Below, one piece after another: positions 16,375 through 25,053 of a stretch of DNA of 49,650 nt. The stretch is from Acidobacteriota bacterium. GTDB lineage: Bacteria > Acidobacteriota > Terriglobia > Terriglobales > Acidobacteriaceae. The translations under genes and the position numbers were made by a program. The stretch is taken from contig JAJYZC010000018.1 of the NCBI GenBank assembly GCA_021800255.1, positions 1-49,650 on the forward strand, given 5' to 3'. The first letter of the stretch is position 1. Each line of letters opens with the position of its first letter. Under the pieces are notes generated by a model. It was not told the origin of the DNA. It saw nothing but the letters and a program-made list of their open reading frames with translations, and ran no database searches.

Positions 16375-17355
16375 GTGGAATTCTTTCACGAAGTAAAAAT
16401 TGATTGGCTGGGAAAGAAGTGGTACTTCCTGGCCTTCTCCATGATCTTCAGCGTGGCCGGCATCATCTCCATGAGCTGGCACTGGGCGCACATCGGCAGC
16501 CCGGTGCCGCTGGGCGTGGATTTTCAGGGCGGCACGCAGGTGCAGGTGCAGTTCCCGCAGACTCCCGACATTACTCGCATCCGGCAGGCCACTGAAGCGG
16601 CCGGGATCAAAGATGTCAGCGTGGTCAACTTCGGACCCGCGCAGGAGCATGGCGTTCTGATCAGCCTGCCGGAGCAGACCAGCGATACCGGGCTGGACGT
16701 GGGCCGTGAGCGCATCGAGAGCGCGCTGCGGAAACACTACTCCAGTAACTTCACGGTGCGCAGCGTCCAGGTCGTCGGTCCAACGGTTGGCCATCAGCTC
16801 GAACGGCAGGCCGCGCTGGCCACTCTGTACTCGATGATTGGAATGCTGGTTTACCTCTGGTTCCGCTTTCAGTTGATTTATGGCGTCGCCGCAGTGGTGG
16901 CCTGCTTTCACGACACGCTGATCACCGTGGGCGCCTTTTCGCTGGCCAGCTCGATGGGCTTCAACGGCCTGGAGCTGAGCCTTACCGTGATTGCCGCCAT
17001 CCTCACCCTGGTGGGCTATTCCATGAACGACACCATCGTGGTCTTCGACCGCATCCGCGAGAACCTGCGCCTCAGCCGGCGCGAGCCGCTGCCAGACCTG
17101 GTGAACCGCAGCATCAACCAGACCTTGAGCCGGACCGTGCTCACCTCTGGCCTTACTTTTTTGACCGTGCTCTCGCTGTTTATTTTTGGCGGCGAGGTCT
17201 TGAAAGGCTTTTCATTTGCGCTGGTGGTGGGTATTCTGATTGGTACGTATTCGTCGATTGCCGTGGCCTCGCCGATGCTGGTGGCCTGGCAAGAATGGCG
17301 AGCGAAAAAGGGCCGGGCTACCTCCTTGCCGGCCGCAAAACGCAGCCGGGCCTAG
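16375..17355 (+). CDS. secF: Protein translocase subunit SecF
   Basis: A 326-residue partner of SecD with six predicted membrane helices. It begins MEFFHEVKIDWLGKKWYFLA, carries PLGVDFQGGTQVQVQF after the first helix and SMNDTIVVFDRIRENLR, the SecF signature, near residue 220. The start is a GTG at 16375 with AGGGAAC upstream. It ends 7 bases before the palindromic repeat at 17363-17473, which might serve as its 3' processing or termination structure. Confidence 0.95.
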   Translation: MEFFHEVKIDWLGKKWYFLAFSMIFSVAGIISMSWHWAHIGSPVPLGVDFQGGTQVQVQFPQTPDITRIRQATEAAGIKDVSVVNFGPAQEHGVLISLPEQTSDTGLDVGRERIESALRKHYSSNFTVRSVQVVGPTVGHQLERQAALATLYSMIGMLVYLWFRFQLIYGVAAVVACFHDTLITVGAFSLASSMGFNGLELSLTVIAAILTLVGYSMNDTIVVFDRIRENLRLSRREPLPDLVNRSINQTLSRTVLTSGLTFLTVLSLFIFGGEVLKGFSFALVVGILIGTYSSIAVASPMLVAWQEWRAKKGRATSLPAAKRSRA

Positions 17356-17362
17356 ATCCGGG

Positions 17363-17473
17363 CCTAGATATTTGACCGCTTGATTTTGCACCATTAGGGC
17401 GCCCCAGGTTTCCTTCGGGACCCGGGAAAGCGCGAACCGGAAGGAACGAAGTTCATGCGGTCAAAGAACTAGG
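17363..17473 (+). repeat. Palindromic intergenic repeat, copy A
   Basis: Outer arms CCTAG...TTTGACCGC (17363-17379) and GCGGTCAAA...CTAGG (17457-17473) are inverted copies. An inner imperfect hairpin CCCAGG/CCCGGG lies around 17403-17426. The left interior TTGATTTTGCACCAT is shared with the copies at 24909-25020 and 27903-28014. The rest of the 17356-17756 gap holds no supported gene apart from the tonB promoter region. Confidence 0.8.
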
Positions 17474-17691
17474 AGAATATAGGCGCTTTTTCAGAACCAG
17501 ATCAGGGCCCTCGCAATGTGGCAGAATGAAGGGATGTTTTTTAACTCAAGCGCAACTTGCGAAGGGCAGTATAGGTTTGAGGCTGGGAACAAGTTGAGGG
17601 AAGAGAGTTGCACCGGTTGCGCAGCACTTTGCAGGAAATGCGCTGTTTCTGATAAGGTGGGCACGCTTCTAAAAGGCAGTTGTTGGGGGCG

Positions 17692-17720
17692 GGAACCTTT
17701 GTAATTCCCGCGGTGTCTAA
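17692..17720 (+). promoter_or_regulatory. Candidate ECF-sigma-type promoter of the tonB operon
   Basis: GGAACC at 17692-17697 and GTCTAA at 17715-17720 are separated by 17 bases, close to the GGAAC/GTC pattern used by ECF sigma factors. Transcription would start near 17727, about 30 bases before the tonB ATG. An ECF sigma gene lies at 35537-36505 in this window, but no link is shown. Confidence 0.4.
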
Positions 17721-17756
17721 AATAGAGGTAACCAAACACTCGATTCGAGGCTGGCT

Positions 17757-18473
17757 ATGTTTGAAGATTCCACATTTGAATCGGGAAATAGGATCAAGAG
17801 CAAGAGCGGCCGCTGGATGCTGGTCACCGGCTCCATCAATGCCGCCATACTGGGGCTTCTGATCCTTCTTCCGTTGATCTATCCCGAGGCGCTGCCGTTG
17901 CAACTGATGGCCACGGTGTTGACGCTGCCTCCGCCGCCTCCGCCGCCTCCGCCGCCTCCGCCGCCTCCACAGGTCCGCGTGGTCCATGTGTCACAAGAGA
18001 CGATGACTGAACAGCTACAGGCGCCGAGCAAGATTCCCAAGAATATTTTGATGGTCGCACACAAGGAAGCGCCGCCCGCGAACTTCGGCGTAGCGGGCAT
18101 GGAAGGCCTGGGTGACGGCACCGCTGGCGGGATGGGCAGCATCTTCGGCAATTCCGGGCCCACCGTGAAAGCTGCGCCCCCGCAAAAAGTCGCCATCTCG
18201 GCGGGCGTGGCCGTGGGCATGTTGATTCAGAAAACCCAGCCCGTCTACCCGCCCATCGCCAAGGCCGCGCGGGTGCAGGGTACGGTGGTGTTACAGGCTG
18301 AAATTTCCAAAGCGGGAACGATCCAGAACCTCCGTGTGATCAGCGGACCGGCCATGTTGCAGGAGTCGGCGCTGGATGCGGTGAGAACCTGGCGTTACCG
18401 GCCTTACCTGCTCAATGGCGAGCCGGTGGAGGTCGAAACGACGATCAACGTGATCTACACTTTGGGCGACTAG
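17757..18473 (+). CDS. tonB: TonB-family energy transducer
   Basis: A 238-residue protein linking the ExbB-ExbD motor to outer-membrane receptors. A short cytoplasmic start is followed by one membrane helix (about residues 21-42, MLVTGSINAAILGLLILLPL), 14 consecutive prolines (58-71), a Gly-rich linker and the C-terminal TonB domain (about 155-238: QPVYPPIAKAARVQGTVVLQ, then TWRYRPYLLNGEPVEVETTI). The linker is short for spanning the periplasm. The gene heads tonB-exbB-exbD-exbD-TPR. The proline run is encoded by a repeated 9-base unit and could vary in length between strains. Confidence 0.9.
   Translation: MFEDSTFESGNRIKSKSGRWMLVTGSINAAILGLLILLPLIYPEALPLQLMATVLTLPPPPPPPPPPPPPPQVRVVHVSQETMTEQLQAPSKIPKNILMVAHKEAPPANFGVAGMEGLGDGTAGGMGSIFGNSGPTVKAAPPQKVAISAGVAVGMLIQKTQPVYPPIAKAARVQGTVVLQAEISKAGTIQNLRVISGPAMLQESALDAVRTWRYRPYLLNGEPVEVETTINVIYTLGD
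17928..17969 (+). repeat. In-frame proline-codon microsatellite in tonB
   Basis: Four copies of the 9-base unit CCTCCGCCG plus a partial copy encode 14 prolines. Slippage by whole units would keep the frame and change the rigid rod length. Confidence 0.8.
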
Positions 18474-18642
18474 CATCGTTTTCGTTCGAGGCCGGGCCCA
18501 TTGACTGGCTTCCTGAGGCATCTTAAACAGGGAGCTTTGCTATTGACCTGAATGCGAATCCTCAAGGAACCGCATTCCCAGCCGGGGCCCGCGGCGCGGG
18601 CCATTCTCAGTTCACAAGAAACTCCGTAGGAGGAACGATTCA

Positions 18643-19383
18643 GTGATTCTCGCTCAACTCGCACACTTCACCTCACACGCCGCCAACAGTTTGGCTCTCT
18701 TCCAGGAGAACCAGACGGTCAGCTTCAGCCCCTTGGGCCTATGGTCCAGCATGGGATGGTTGGCGCGCGCCGTGGCCTTAATCCTCTTCCTTGAGTCGAT
18801 CTGGTCGTTGGCCGTCATGATCGACCGCTACCTGTACTTTTCCGCCGCCCGCAGGCAATCACGCGAATTCGCGCCCAAGGTGGCCGGCGCCCTAAAGGAC
18901 AGCAAACTCGAAGAAGCCATCAAGATCGCCGACCGCAGCAAGAAATCCCACTTGGCCGAAGTGGTGACCTCGGGTCTGCAGGAATTCCGCGCCTCCGCTG
19001 GCACAGCGACCACCGAGACCATTGAAAGCTCGAGCCGCGCTCTGGATCGGGCTGAGGCCATCGTTCACGCCAAGCTGAAGAGGGGGTTGGGGGTTCTGGC
19101 CACCATCGGCGCTACGGCTCCTTTCGTGGGACTCTTCGGCACCGTGGTGGGCATTCTGCACGCCTTCCAGCAGATCGCTACCCAGAAGACCTCCGGCATC
19201 GGCGCGGTCGCGGGCGGCATTGCAGAAGCCTTGGTCACAACGGCGTTTGGCCTGCTGGTCGCCATTCCCGCCGTGATGGCCTTTAACTATTTCACGGGAC
19301 GTGTGGAAGCCTTCGACGTGGAGATGGACAACTCGTCGAGCGAACTGATCGACTACTTCATCAAGCAGAGCCACAAACGCTAG
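18643..19383 (+). CDS. exbB: ExbB/TolQ/MotA-family proton channel
   Basis: A 246-residue inner-membrane protein with three helices: about 40-60 (ARAVALILFLESIWSLAVMI), then two in the conserved domain, GVLATIGATAPFVGLFGTVV and the following TTAFGLLVAIPAVMAFNYF. These glycine- and alanine-rich helices form the proton path with ExbD. The start is a GTG at 18643 behind a strong AGGAGG. It follows tonB by 169 bases and precedes two exbD genes. Confidence 0.92.
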   Translation: MILAQLAHFTSHAANSLALFQENQTVSFSPLGLWSSMGWLARAVALILFLESIWSLAVMIDRYLYFSAARRQSREFAPKVAGALKDSKLEEAIKIADRSKKSHLAEVVTSGLQEFRASAGTATTETIESSSRALDRAEAIVHAKLKRGLGVLATIGATAPFVGLFGTVVGILHAFQQIATQKTSGIGAVAGGIAEALVTTAFGLLVAIPAVMAFNYFTGRVEAFDVEMDNSSSELIDYFIKQSHKR

Positions 19384-19526
19384 GCGATGCGGAGGTGAAT
19401 GGGGCGAGGATCACGGCGGCGGGAGGAGGTTGCTTCTCCCGCTCCGCGGTTTAGCCGCACGCGCTTCGCACGCTTTTGCAAGTCCGGAGACCATCCGGTA
19501 AAAACTCAAACGCACGGAGCCCAACA

Positions 19527-19973
19527 ATGGGAATCGCATCTGCGGCGCGTACCGCAAGTCATGACGTCAATTCCAACATCAATGTCACTCCCATGGTGGA
19601 CGTGATGCTGGTGTTGCTCATCATTTTCATGGTCATCACGCCCATGCTCACCAACAAGGTCCAGATCGACATGGTCAGGGTGAATAACGCCGTTCCCATG
19701 CCCGACGCCAATAAGGACAATGCCATCGTGGTGGCCATTACCCGGAATGGAGCGGTGTTTCTGGGGCAGAACGAGATCGATCCCAGCCAGCTCGGAAGCA
19801 TGGTGGCGACCAAGCTGCAAAGCCTGACCAACAAGACGATTTATATCCGTGCGGATGCGCGCGCGCAATACAAGGCGGTCGAAGACGCGATTGACGATGT
19901 GCGCACGGCGGGCGTGGATGATGTCGGTTTGCTGGTGCAAAGGCGCGAAGGCAACCTCGCCGGCGGCGACTAA
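19527..19973 (+). CDS. exbD: ExbD/TolR-family biopolymer transport protein (first copy)
   Basis: A 148-residue protein with the hallmark INVTPMVDVMLVLLIIFMVI: a cytoplasmic lead into one membrane helix carrying the proton-binding Asp (VDVMLVLLI). The periplasmic domain includes KTIYIRADARAQYKAVEDAI. The open frame runs 17 codons upstream, but the ATG at 19527 has ACGGAG at good spacing and begins MGIASAARTA as in relatives. Confidence 0.92.
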   Translation: MGIASAARTASHDVNSNINVTPMVDVMLVLLIIFMVITPMLTNKVQIDMVRVNNAVPMPDANKDNAIVVAITRNGAVFLGQNEIDPSQLGSMVATKLQSLTNKTIYIRADARAQYKAVEDAIDDVRTAGVDDVGLLVQRREGNLAGGD

Positions 19974-20033
19974 CTGGGCGCTGGTGTTGTACCAGGCGAT
20001 GTAGAGAAAAGGATGAAACGAGGAGTTTAAGCC

Positions 20034-20468
20034 ATGGCAATGGATTTGGGACAGGGCGGCGGCAGCATGTCCAGCATCAACGTCACGCCTATGATTGACA
20101 TTCTTCTGGTGCTGCTGATCATCTTCATGGTCATCGTGCCCACCACACCGAATGGCCTGAATACGCTGGTGCCCCAGCCGCCCAAGCACAAGCAGCAGCA
20201 GCAGACCAACGACCGGACCATCGTGGTTCAGGTTCTCTACCAGGGCGGCGCGCCTCCAGCGTACAAGATTAACGATACCTCTTATGCGTACAGCCAGTTG
20301 CTGCCAGAGTTGACGAAGATTTATTCCAATCGCGCCGTGCGCGTCATGTTCGTGAGGGGCGACCCCAATGTCGATTTCCGCTACATCGCCGACGTGATCG
20401 ATATTGGCAAGGCCGCGGATGTGGACCACATCGGATTGATGACGCCCAAAATGGAGGCCGGGGATTAA
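20034..20468 (+). CDS. exbD: ExbD/TolR-family biopolymer transport protein (second copy)
   Basis: A 144-residue paralogue of the preceding gene, with SSINVTPMIDILLVLLIIFM and the membrane Asp in the same place. The periplasmic part differs, with a Gln/Lys-rich linker (KHKQQQQTNDR) and VRVMFVRGDPNVDFRYIADV. Two ExbD copies beside one ExbB is a common arrangement in Acidobacteria and Bacteroidetes and may form a mixed motor. GAGGAG precedes the ATG; the gap to the first exbD is 60 bases. Confidence 0.92.
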   Translation: MAMDLGQGGGSMSSINVTPMIDILLVLLIIFMVIVPTTPNGLNTLVPQPPKHKQQQQTNDRTIVVQVLYQGGAPPAYKINDTSYAYSQLLPELTKIYSNRAVRVMFVRGDPNVDFRYIADVIDIGKAADVDHIGLMTPKMEAGD

Positions 20469-20715
20469 CTGGGAACCATGCGCCGGTGGCGCCGCGGCAG
20501 GCGCCGGTAGCTTCGGAAACGGGCCACCGGCCAAGGAACGGGATGCGAGATTGCGATGAGGCTTTTGCAGGCATCTTGTTCCAGTCGCAGGCTAGGCGCC
20601 AGCGGCGCTAGGGCGTTCCCTAACGTGGTTTCGGCGGCTCGCAGCCGGACCCGTGGCACAGGATTTTGAGGTGTGGACCCCCAAGAGGCCCCGCCTGAAG
20701 GAGAAGGATACGATC

Positions 20716-21582
20716 ATGAATGGACGCGCACGAATTGCGGCGTTCGCGGTGGCCCTGGCCGGCATGGTGTTCTACATGAGCGGGTGCCGTCAGCTTGAGG
20801 CCCGCGACCAGTTGAACAAAGGGGTGGACGCCTACAAGAGCGCACAGTACGAAGAGGCCATCGACCACTTCCAGAGGGCTACGGAGCTCGACCCGACACT
20901 GGCCATGGCCAAGACCTACCTTGCCACCGCGCTGGCCCAGAATGTGGTGCCCGGTCTGGATTCGCCGGAAAACCTGAGGACCGCGCAGCGGGCCATCACT
21001 ATCTTCAAGGAGGTTCTCGCCAAGGACCCCAGCGATATCAACAGCGTGAAGCAGATCGCGGGCATCTACTTCAGCATCGCCAGCCGCAGCAATCCTACCG
21101 AGTGGCTGCAAAACCTGGAAAACGCCAAGAGATGGCAGATGAAAGTTCTGGCGCTGGACCCCCAGGATCCGGACGCGGCTTACACGATCGGCGTGATCGA
21201 TTGGACTGAGGCCCACCAGGACCTGCTCGATGCGCTTCAGCCGGCCGGCCTGAACGACGATGGCGAAGGCAATGTCAAGGCGCCCCGGAAGCTGATGGAG
21301 CAAGTGAAGACAGAGACCGCGCCGTTGGTCGAGGAGGGGATGAAATATCTGCAAATGGCGATCGCCGACCGGCCTAACTATGACGACGATATGGCCTACC
21401 TCAACCTCATGTACCGCAGCAAGGCGGATGTGGACTATGGCGACGCCAAGGCGGTCAAGGCGGATCTGGCCAACGCGGAAAAATGGCGCGTCGACGCGAT
21501 GAACACGCGCAAAGAAAACGAAGCCAAGAAGAATAAAGGGCCGCAGGGAATCACTATGGGGGCAGGCGGCAGCCAGCAATAA
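20716..21582 (+). CDS. TPR-repeat putative lipoprotein
   Basis: A 288-residue protein. The N-terminus (ARIAAFAVALAGMVFYMSGC) ends in a lipobox-like MSGC, suggesting a lipid-anchored periplasmic protein. Residues about 20-110 hold TPR-type helices (QLNKGVDAYKSAQYEEAIDH, ATELDPTLAMAKTYLATALA). The remainder is helical with a Lys/Gly-rich tail. The frame extends to 20653, but the ATG at 20716 has AAGGA eight bases upstream and fits the signal peptide. It closes the tonB-exb operon, 247 bases after the second exbD, and may scaffold the complex; the exact role is unknown. Confidence 0.8.
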   Translation: MNGRARIAAFAVALAGMVFYMSGCRQLEARDQLNKGVDAYKSAQYEEAIDHFQRATELDPTLAMAKTYLATALAQNVVPGLDSPENLRTAQRAITIFKEVLAKDPSDINSVKQIAGIYFSIASRSNPTEWLQNLENAKRWQMKVLALDPQDPDAAYTIGVIDWTEAHQDLLDALQPAGLNDDGEGNVKAPRKLMEQVKTETAPLVEEGMKYLQMAIADRPNYDDDMAYLNLMYRSKADVDYGDAKAVKADLANAEKWRVDAMNTRKENEAKKNKGPQGITMGAGGSQQ

Positions 21583-21608
21583 GAATCCCGCGATTGGTTC
21601 GTAAACCC

Positions 21609-21646
21609 GGCGGCCTCCACTCATCGTGGAAGCCGCCGTTTTTTTG
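21609..21646 (+). terminator. Intrinsic terminator of the tonB-exb operon
   Basis: GGCGGC..CCAC (21609-21620) pairs with GTGG..GCCGCC (21626-21637) around a short loop, with a two-base internal mismatch, and is followed by a run of seven T. It begins 26 bases after the TPR gene. Confidence 0.88.
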
Positions 21647-21724
21647 TTTTCAATAATCAAGACTATGCTTGGAACCCGGCAACAAGCCGGGTTCCAGGAG
21701 CTTGGCCGGCCGCAGCGGCCATTT

Positions 21725-21985
21725 ATGAAACACGCTCTTATGAACAATGCGCACTACGGCGCTGCCATTCACCACGACGCGGCAGTTCAAGACCAGTTCA
21801 CGCGGCAGGCAGAGCCGTTTGCCGGGCGGCATGGGCGCGGTACGGATGCGCTGCTCGATGCGATGGCCGCGTGCGGAAAGTTCCGCGCGGAAGACACACT
21901 GCTGGATGTGGCTGCGCGGCGGGAAGGTGACGTTGTTCGCATCACCTGCCCGGTGGCCGTGCTTGCCTGGCGCCAGAGTGGGTGA
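21725..21985 (+). pseudogene. N-terminal fragment of a class I SAM methyltransferase
   Basis: The frame begins MKHALMNNAHYGAAIHHD and contains VQDQFTRQAEPFAGRHGRG and FRAEDTLLDVA, the usual lead into motif I of UbiE-like methyltransferases (LDVACGPG). Here the sequence after LDVA becomes ARREGDVVRITC, losing the Gly-rich SAM loop, and the frame stops at 21985 after 86 codons. Relatives are about 250-270 residues. A deletion or replacement just after motif I is likely. Confidence 0.5.
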
Positions 21986-22117
21986 AATCCGGCGCCCTAT
22001 CGCTGGCAAAACGAGCCAATCGCCGAAAATCCCCTGAAATTCTGTGACTGGCGACCCCGTCGATGCGTCTAATCTAACCAGGTTCAGCGGATACTTCCCC
22101 CGCGCGAGGTCAACCCC

Positions 22118-23122
22118 ATGCTCATCGGCACACCACCCGAAATTCCTTCGTCTGAGATCACATCCCAGAGCGAATACTTGAAGCGCCAGAGCCGGCGGCG
22201 GTTCTTGCGCCATGCCGCGGCCGGAGCGGCGGCCGTGGGGGCTGCGGCGTTGGGCGCGGAGCGGCTGGCGCGGGTCCTTGATCCGGGCCAGACCGTGCTG
22301 GCCGGTACTGCCGGAACCAAGCTCCAGACCGTCTATAGCCCGCTGACCACTACCGGCGAGACGTTGACGCCCTTCTATGACATCACCCACTACAACAACT
22401 TCTACGAGTTCGGAGTGAACAAGGACGACCCCTACAAGCACGCCGGCGGGCTGCCCACGCGGCCGTGGAGCATCCAGGTGGAGGGACTGGTGAAGAAGCC
22501 GCGCACCTTCGGCATCGACGAGCTGCTCAAGCTGCGCCCGCTCGAAGACCGCGTGTACCGCCATCGCTGCGTGGAGGCGTGGAGCATGGTGATTCCCTGG
22601 GTGGGCTACTCGCTCTCAGAGTTCATCCAGCAGTGCGAACCGCTCTCGACGGCCAAGTACGTGCAGTTCTTCTCCTACTACAACTGGCATGTGGAGAAGT
22701 GGTCGGGCGAGGATCCCGGCATCTACTGGCCCTACCGCGAAGGGCTGCGCATGGACGAGGCCATGAACCCGCTCACGCTGCTCGCCTTCGGACTCTACGG
22801 CCAGGTGCTTCCCAATCAGGATGGCGCGCCGGTGCGCATCGTGGTGCCGTGGAAGTACGGATACAAGTCCGCCAAGTCGATTGTGAAGGTGCGCTTTGTG
22901 AAAAAGCAGCCGGACACCACCTGGAACAACCAGTCACCCTCCGAATACGGTTTTTACTCGAACGTGAACCCCAGCGTGGATACTGTGCCCTGGAGCCAGA
23001 AGAACGAACGGCGCATCGGATTGCCCTTTTACGAACAGCTTCGCACGACGCTGATGTTCAACGGCTACGGCGACCAGGTGGCCTACCTTTACAAAGGCAT
23101 GAATCTAAGAAGGGACTATTGA
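22118..23122 (+). CDS. msrP: Periplasmic methionine-sulfoxide reductase, molybdenum subunit MsrP
   Basis: A 334-residue molybdopterin enzyme that reduces oxidised Met residues in envelope proteins. A twin-arginine signal is visible (RRRFLRHAAAG, residues 26-36). The Mo-coordinating Cys is C151 in YRHRCVEAWSM. Other conserved blocks are WSIQVEGLVKKPRTFGIDEL and GAPVRIVVPWKYGYKSAKSI. GAGGTC precedes the ATG at 22118. Its haem-binding membrane partner MsrQ follows 269 bases downstream; the gap between them holds no supported gene. Confidence 0.94.
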   Translation: MLIGTPPEIPSSEITSQSEYLKRQSRRRFLRHAAAGAAAVGAAALGAERLARVLDPGQTVLAGTAGTKLQTVYSPLTTTGETLTPFYDITHYNNFYEFGVNKDDPYKHAGGLPTRPWSIQVEGLVKKPRTFGIDELLKLRPLEDRVYRHRCVEAWSMVIPWVGYSLSEFIQQCEPLSTAKYVQFFSYYNWHVEKWSGEDPGIYWPYREGLRMDEAMNPLTLLAFGLYGQVLPNQDGAPVRIVVPWKYGYKSAKSIVKVRFVKKQPDTTWNNQSPSEYGFYSNVNPSVDTVPWSQKNERRIGLPFYEQLRTTLMFNGYGDQVAYLYKGMNLRRDY

Positions 23123-23391
23123 GGCGGAGTGAGCGGAATTCGCACTCGTCCAAAAAATGCTTGCCAACAAGAAATGTTGCTCTCAGGGGCTAAAACCTCG
23201 CCGATTCGGCGGCATGTACGGCACGCGGCCTGCCCGCCGGACGGATTCTCCCGCCGTGACCGATCCCAAGCGATTCATTCGCCAAGTTCACAGGAGACCG
23301 CAAATCGCAGTTGCCCAAGCTACTGGCTGCCGCGCACATGCACTCGCTCCACTCACTCCGCCGGCGCCGATAACTCACTGACTTACTGACT

Positions 23392-24069
23392 ATGACCCGC
23401 TACCCACTCATCCTGCTCAAGACGTTCGCCTGGATCGCCTGTCTGGCGCCGTTCACCTGGCTGGCATGGGCTGCGGTGATGAACAACCTGGGCCCGGACC
23501 CCACGGCCACCATCGCCTTTACGACAGGCCGGACCACACTGCGGCTGCTGGCTATTACGCTGGCGATCTCGCCCCTGCGGCGTCTTTTGCCGCGGCTGGG
23601 CTGGCTGATCCGGTTTCGGCGCCTGCTGGGGCTATTCGCATTTTTCTACGCGACCCTGCACATGCTCACCTACGTGGGGCTTTACGCGGGCTTCGATGTG
23701 GGGCTGATGATCTCCGACATCGCCAAGCGGCGTTACATCACCATGGGGATGGCCGCGTGGCTGCTGCTGCTGCCGCTGGCGGCCACATCGACGCAATGGT
23801 CGATCCGCAAGCTGGGCGGGAAGCGATGGAGCCGGCTGCACATGCTCATCTATCCGGCCATCGTTTGCGGGGTCATCCATTTCTGGTGGCAGATGAAGCC
23901 GGGAGTGCTGACGCCGCTGGGAATTACCGTCATCGTGGCCGTGATCTTGCTGGCGCGGCTCGTGCTGGCGTGGGCGCAGCGGCGCAAGGCGCTCGCAGCC
24001 GCAGCCGGAGATGCGCGCAACGATGGCCGCCGTCAATCGAAGGGCAACAGCATCCGCGCCACCGGCTGA
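23392..24069 (+). CDS. msrQ: Haem-binding membrane subunit MsrQ
   Basis: A 225-residue ferric-reductase-like membrane protein supplying electrons from the quinone pool or flavin to MsrP. Hydrophobic helices carry His residues in FYATLHMLTYV, SRLHMLIYPAI and GVIHFWWQM that likely bind haem. The ATG at 23392 starts MTRYPLILLKTFAWIACLAP. The last 37 bases overlap the 3' end of the convergent rnhB gene. Confidence 0.92.
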   Translation: MTRYPLILLKTFAWIACLAPFTWLAWAAVMNNLGPDPTATIAFTTGRTTLRLLAITLAISPLRRLLPRLGWLIRFRRLLGLFAFFYATLHMLTYVGLYAGFDVGLMISDIAKRRYITMGMAAWLLLLPLAATSTQWSIRKLGGKRWSRLHMLIYPAIVCGVIHFWWQMKPGVLTPLGITVIVAVILLARLVLAWAQRRKALAAAAGDARNDGRRQSKGNSIRATG

Positions 24070-24662
24070 AAGCTCTTGCGGTGCAGCGGCGTGGGTCCCA
24101 GGCGCTCCAGCGCGTCCAAATGTTCCGGCGAGCCGTAGCCCTTATGGCGCGCCAGGCCGTAGCCAGGAAAATCGCGGTCCAGCTCGACGAGCAGGCGGTC
24201 GCGGTGGACCTTGGCCAGCACGCTGGCCGCAGCGATGGAGACACTCCGCGCGTCACCGCCGATGACAGCCTGCTGGGGACAGGGCCAGTCGATGGTGTCA
24301 CGGCCGTCGATGAGCAGGAAATCGGGGACCACGCCGAGCTGCTCGACGGCGCGGCGCATGGCCTGGAGCGAGGCGCGGCGAATATTGATGCGGTCGATGG
24401 TCTCCGCATCGACGGCGGCAATCGCCCACGCCCGCGCGCAGGCGCGAATCTGGCCCTCAAGCTGGTCGCGCTTCTTTTCCGGGAGCTGCTTCGAGTCGTT
24501 GAGGCCCGGCAGGCAGCAGCCTGGGGGAAGAATGACAGCGGCCGCTACGACCGGCCCAAAGAGCGGCCCGCGGCCGGCTTCATCCAGGCCGGCGATCGAC
24601 TGCGCGCCGCGCCGCCGTGCGGACTCCTCGAAGGTCCAACCGCAGATCATCTCTTTGACCAT
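24033..24662 (-). CDS. rnhB: Ribonuclease HII
   Basis: A 209-residue enzyme that cuts RNA in RNA-DNA hybrids and starts removal of misincorporated ribonucleotides. The signature GLDEAGRGPLFGPVVAAAV holds catalytic D27 and E28. The other acidic ligands sit in LLIDGRDTIDW and VHRDRLLVELDRDFPG. The frame extends to 24716; I chose the ATG at 24662 because MVKEMICGWTFEESARRRG matches the family start, but its ribosome site is weak. The 3' end overlaps msrQ by 37 bases, tail to tail. Confidence 0.92.
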   Translation of the reverse strand: MVKEMICGWTFEESARRRGAQSIAGLDEAGRGPLFGPVVAAAVILPPGCCLPGLNDSKQLPEKKRDQLEGQIRACARAWAIAAVDAETIDRINIRRASLQAMRRAVEQLGVVPDFLLIDGRDTIDWPCPQQAVIGGDARSVSIAAASVLAKVHRDRLLVELDRDFPGYGLARHKGYGSPEHLDALERLGPTPLHRKSFQPVARMLLPFD

Positions 24663-24775
24663 GCGTCCAGTAATACGGCATCGGCGCGCCTCTCTGCAAA
24701 GTTTCTTTTGCGGCATCGGCGAATGCGGAGCGTCTGCTCGATGAGAACCGCAAGCGCCGGATGTCCCGCTAGGAA

Positions 24776-24880
24776 ATGCTCATGGAACGTTTCCGGCAGG
24801 GAGCCTCGCAGCGGGGAACTGCCCGCCCGTGTGGCCTGAGCCGCAAGACTGTACGCCGCTTTATCCGCAACAATCGCCCC
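24776..24880 (+). pseudogene. Transposase-like helix-turn-helix fragment
   Basis: About 35 codons reading MLMERFRQGASQRGTARPCG, then LSRKTVRRFIRNN, resemble the N-terminal HTH of IS21/ISL3-type transposases (serine-arginine turn followed by TVRRF). No catalytic domain follows; the frame runs into the palindromic repeat at 24909. Evidence is short, so the family is uncertain. The 24663-25053 gap otherwise contains only that repeat. Confidence 0.35.
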
Positions 24881-24908
24881 CCCGGACCCGCTGCGCAAAC
24901 CCGTCCTC

Positions 24909-25020
24909 ACCTGGTCTCTGACCGCTTGATCCTGCACCATCCTGGGGTGCCCCAGGTCCCCTTTGGGACCTGGGAAAGCCCGCACTCCGAAGAACGAATT
25001 TCTGCGGTCAAAGACCTGGC
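24909..25020 (+). repeat. Palindromic intergenic repeat, copy B
   Basis: Outer arms TCTGACCGC (24917-24925) and GCGGTCAAA (25004-25012) extend to CTGG/CCTGG on each side. An inner perfect 10-bp hairpin CCCAGGTCCC/GGGACCTGGG with loop CTTT lies at 24951-24974. It sits between rnhB and the GT39 gene. Confidence 0.85.
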
Positions 25021-25053
25021 CAGTCCTAGAAATTCTGGAGAAGGTCCAGCGAG

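Noticed and set aside
20469..20715. GC-rich inverted segments between the second exbD and the TPR gene
   Set aside because: Short, imperfect and without a U-tract; not enough for a terminator or RNA call.
23123..23391. Short frames between msrP and msrQ
   Set aside because: No protein-like pattern or ribosome site; treated as a spacer.
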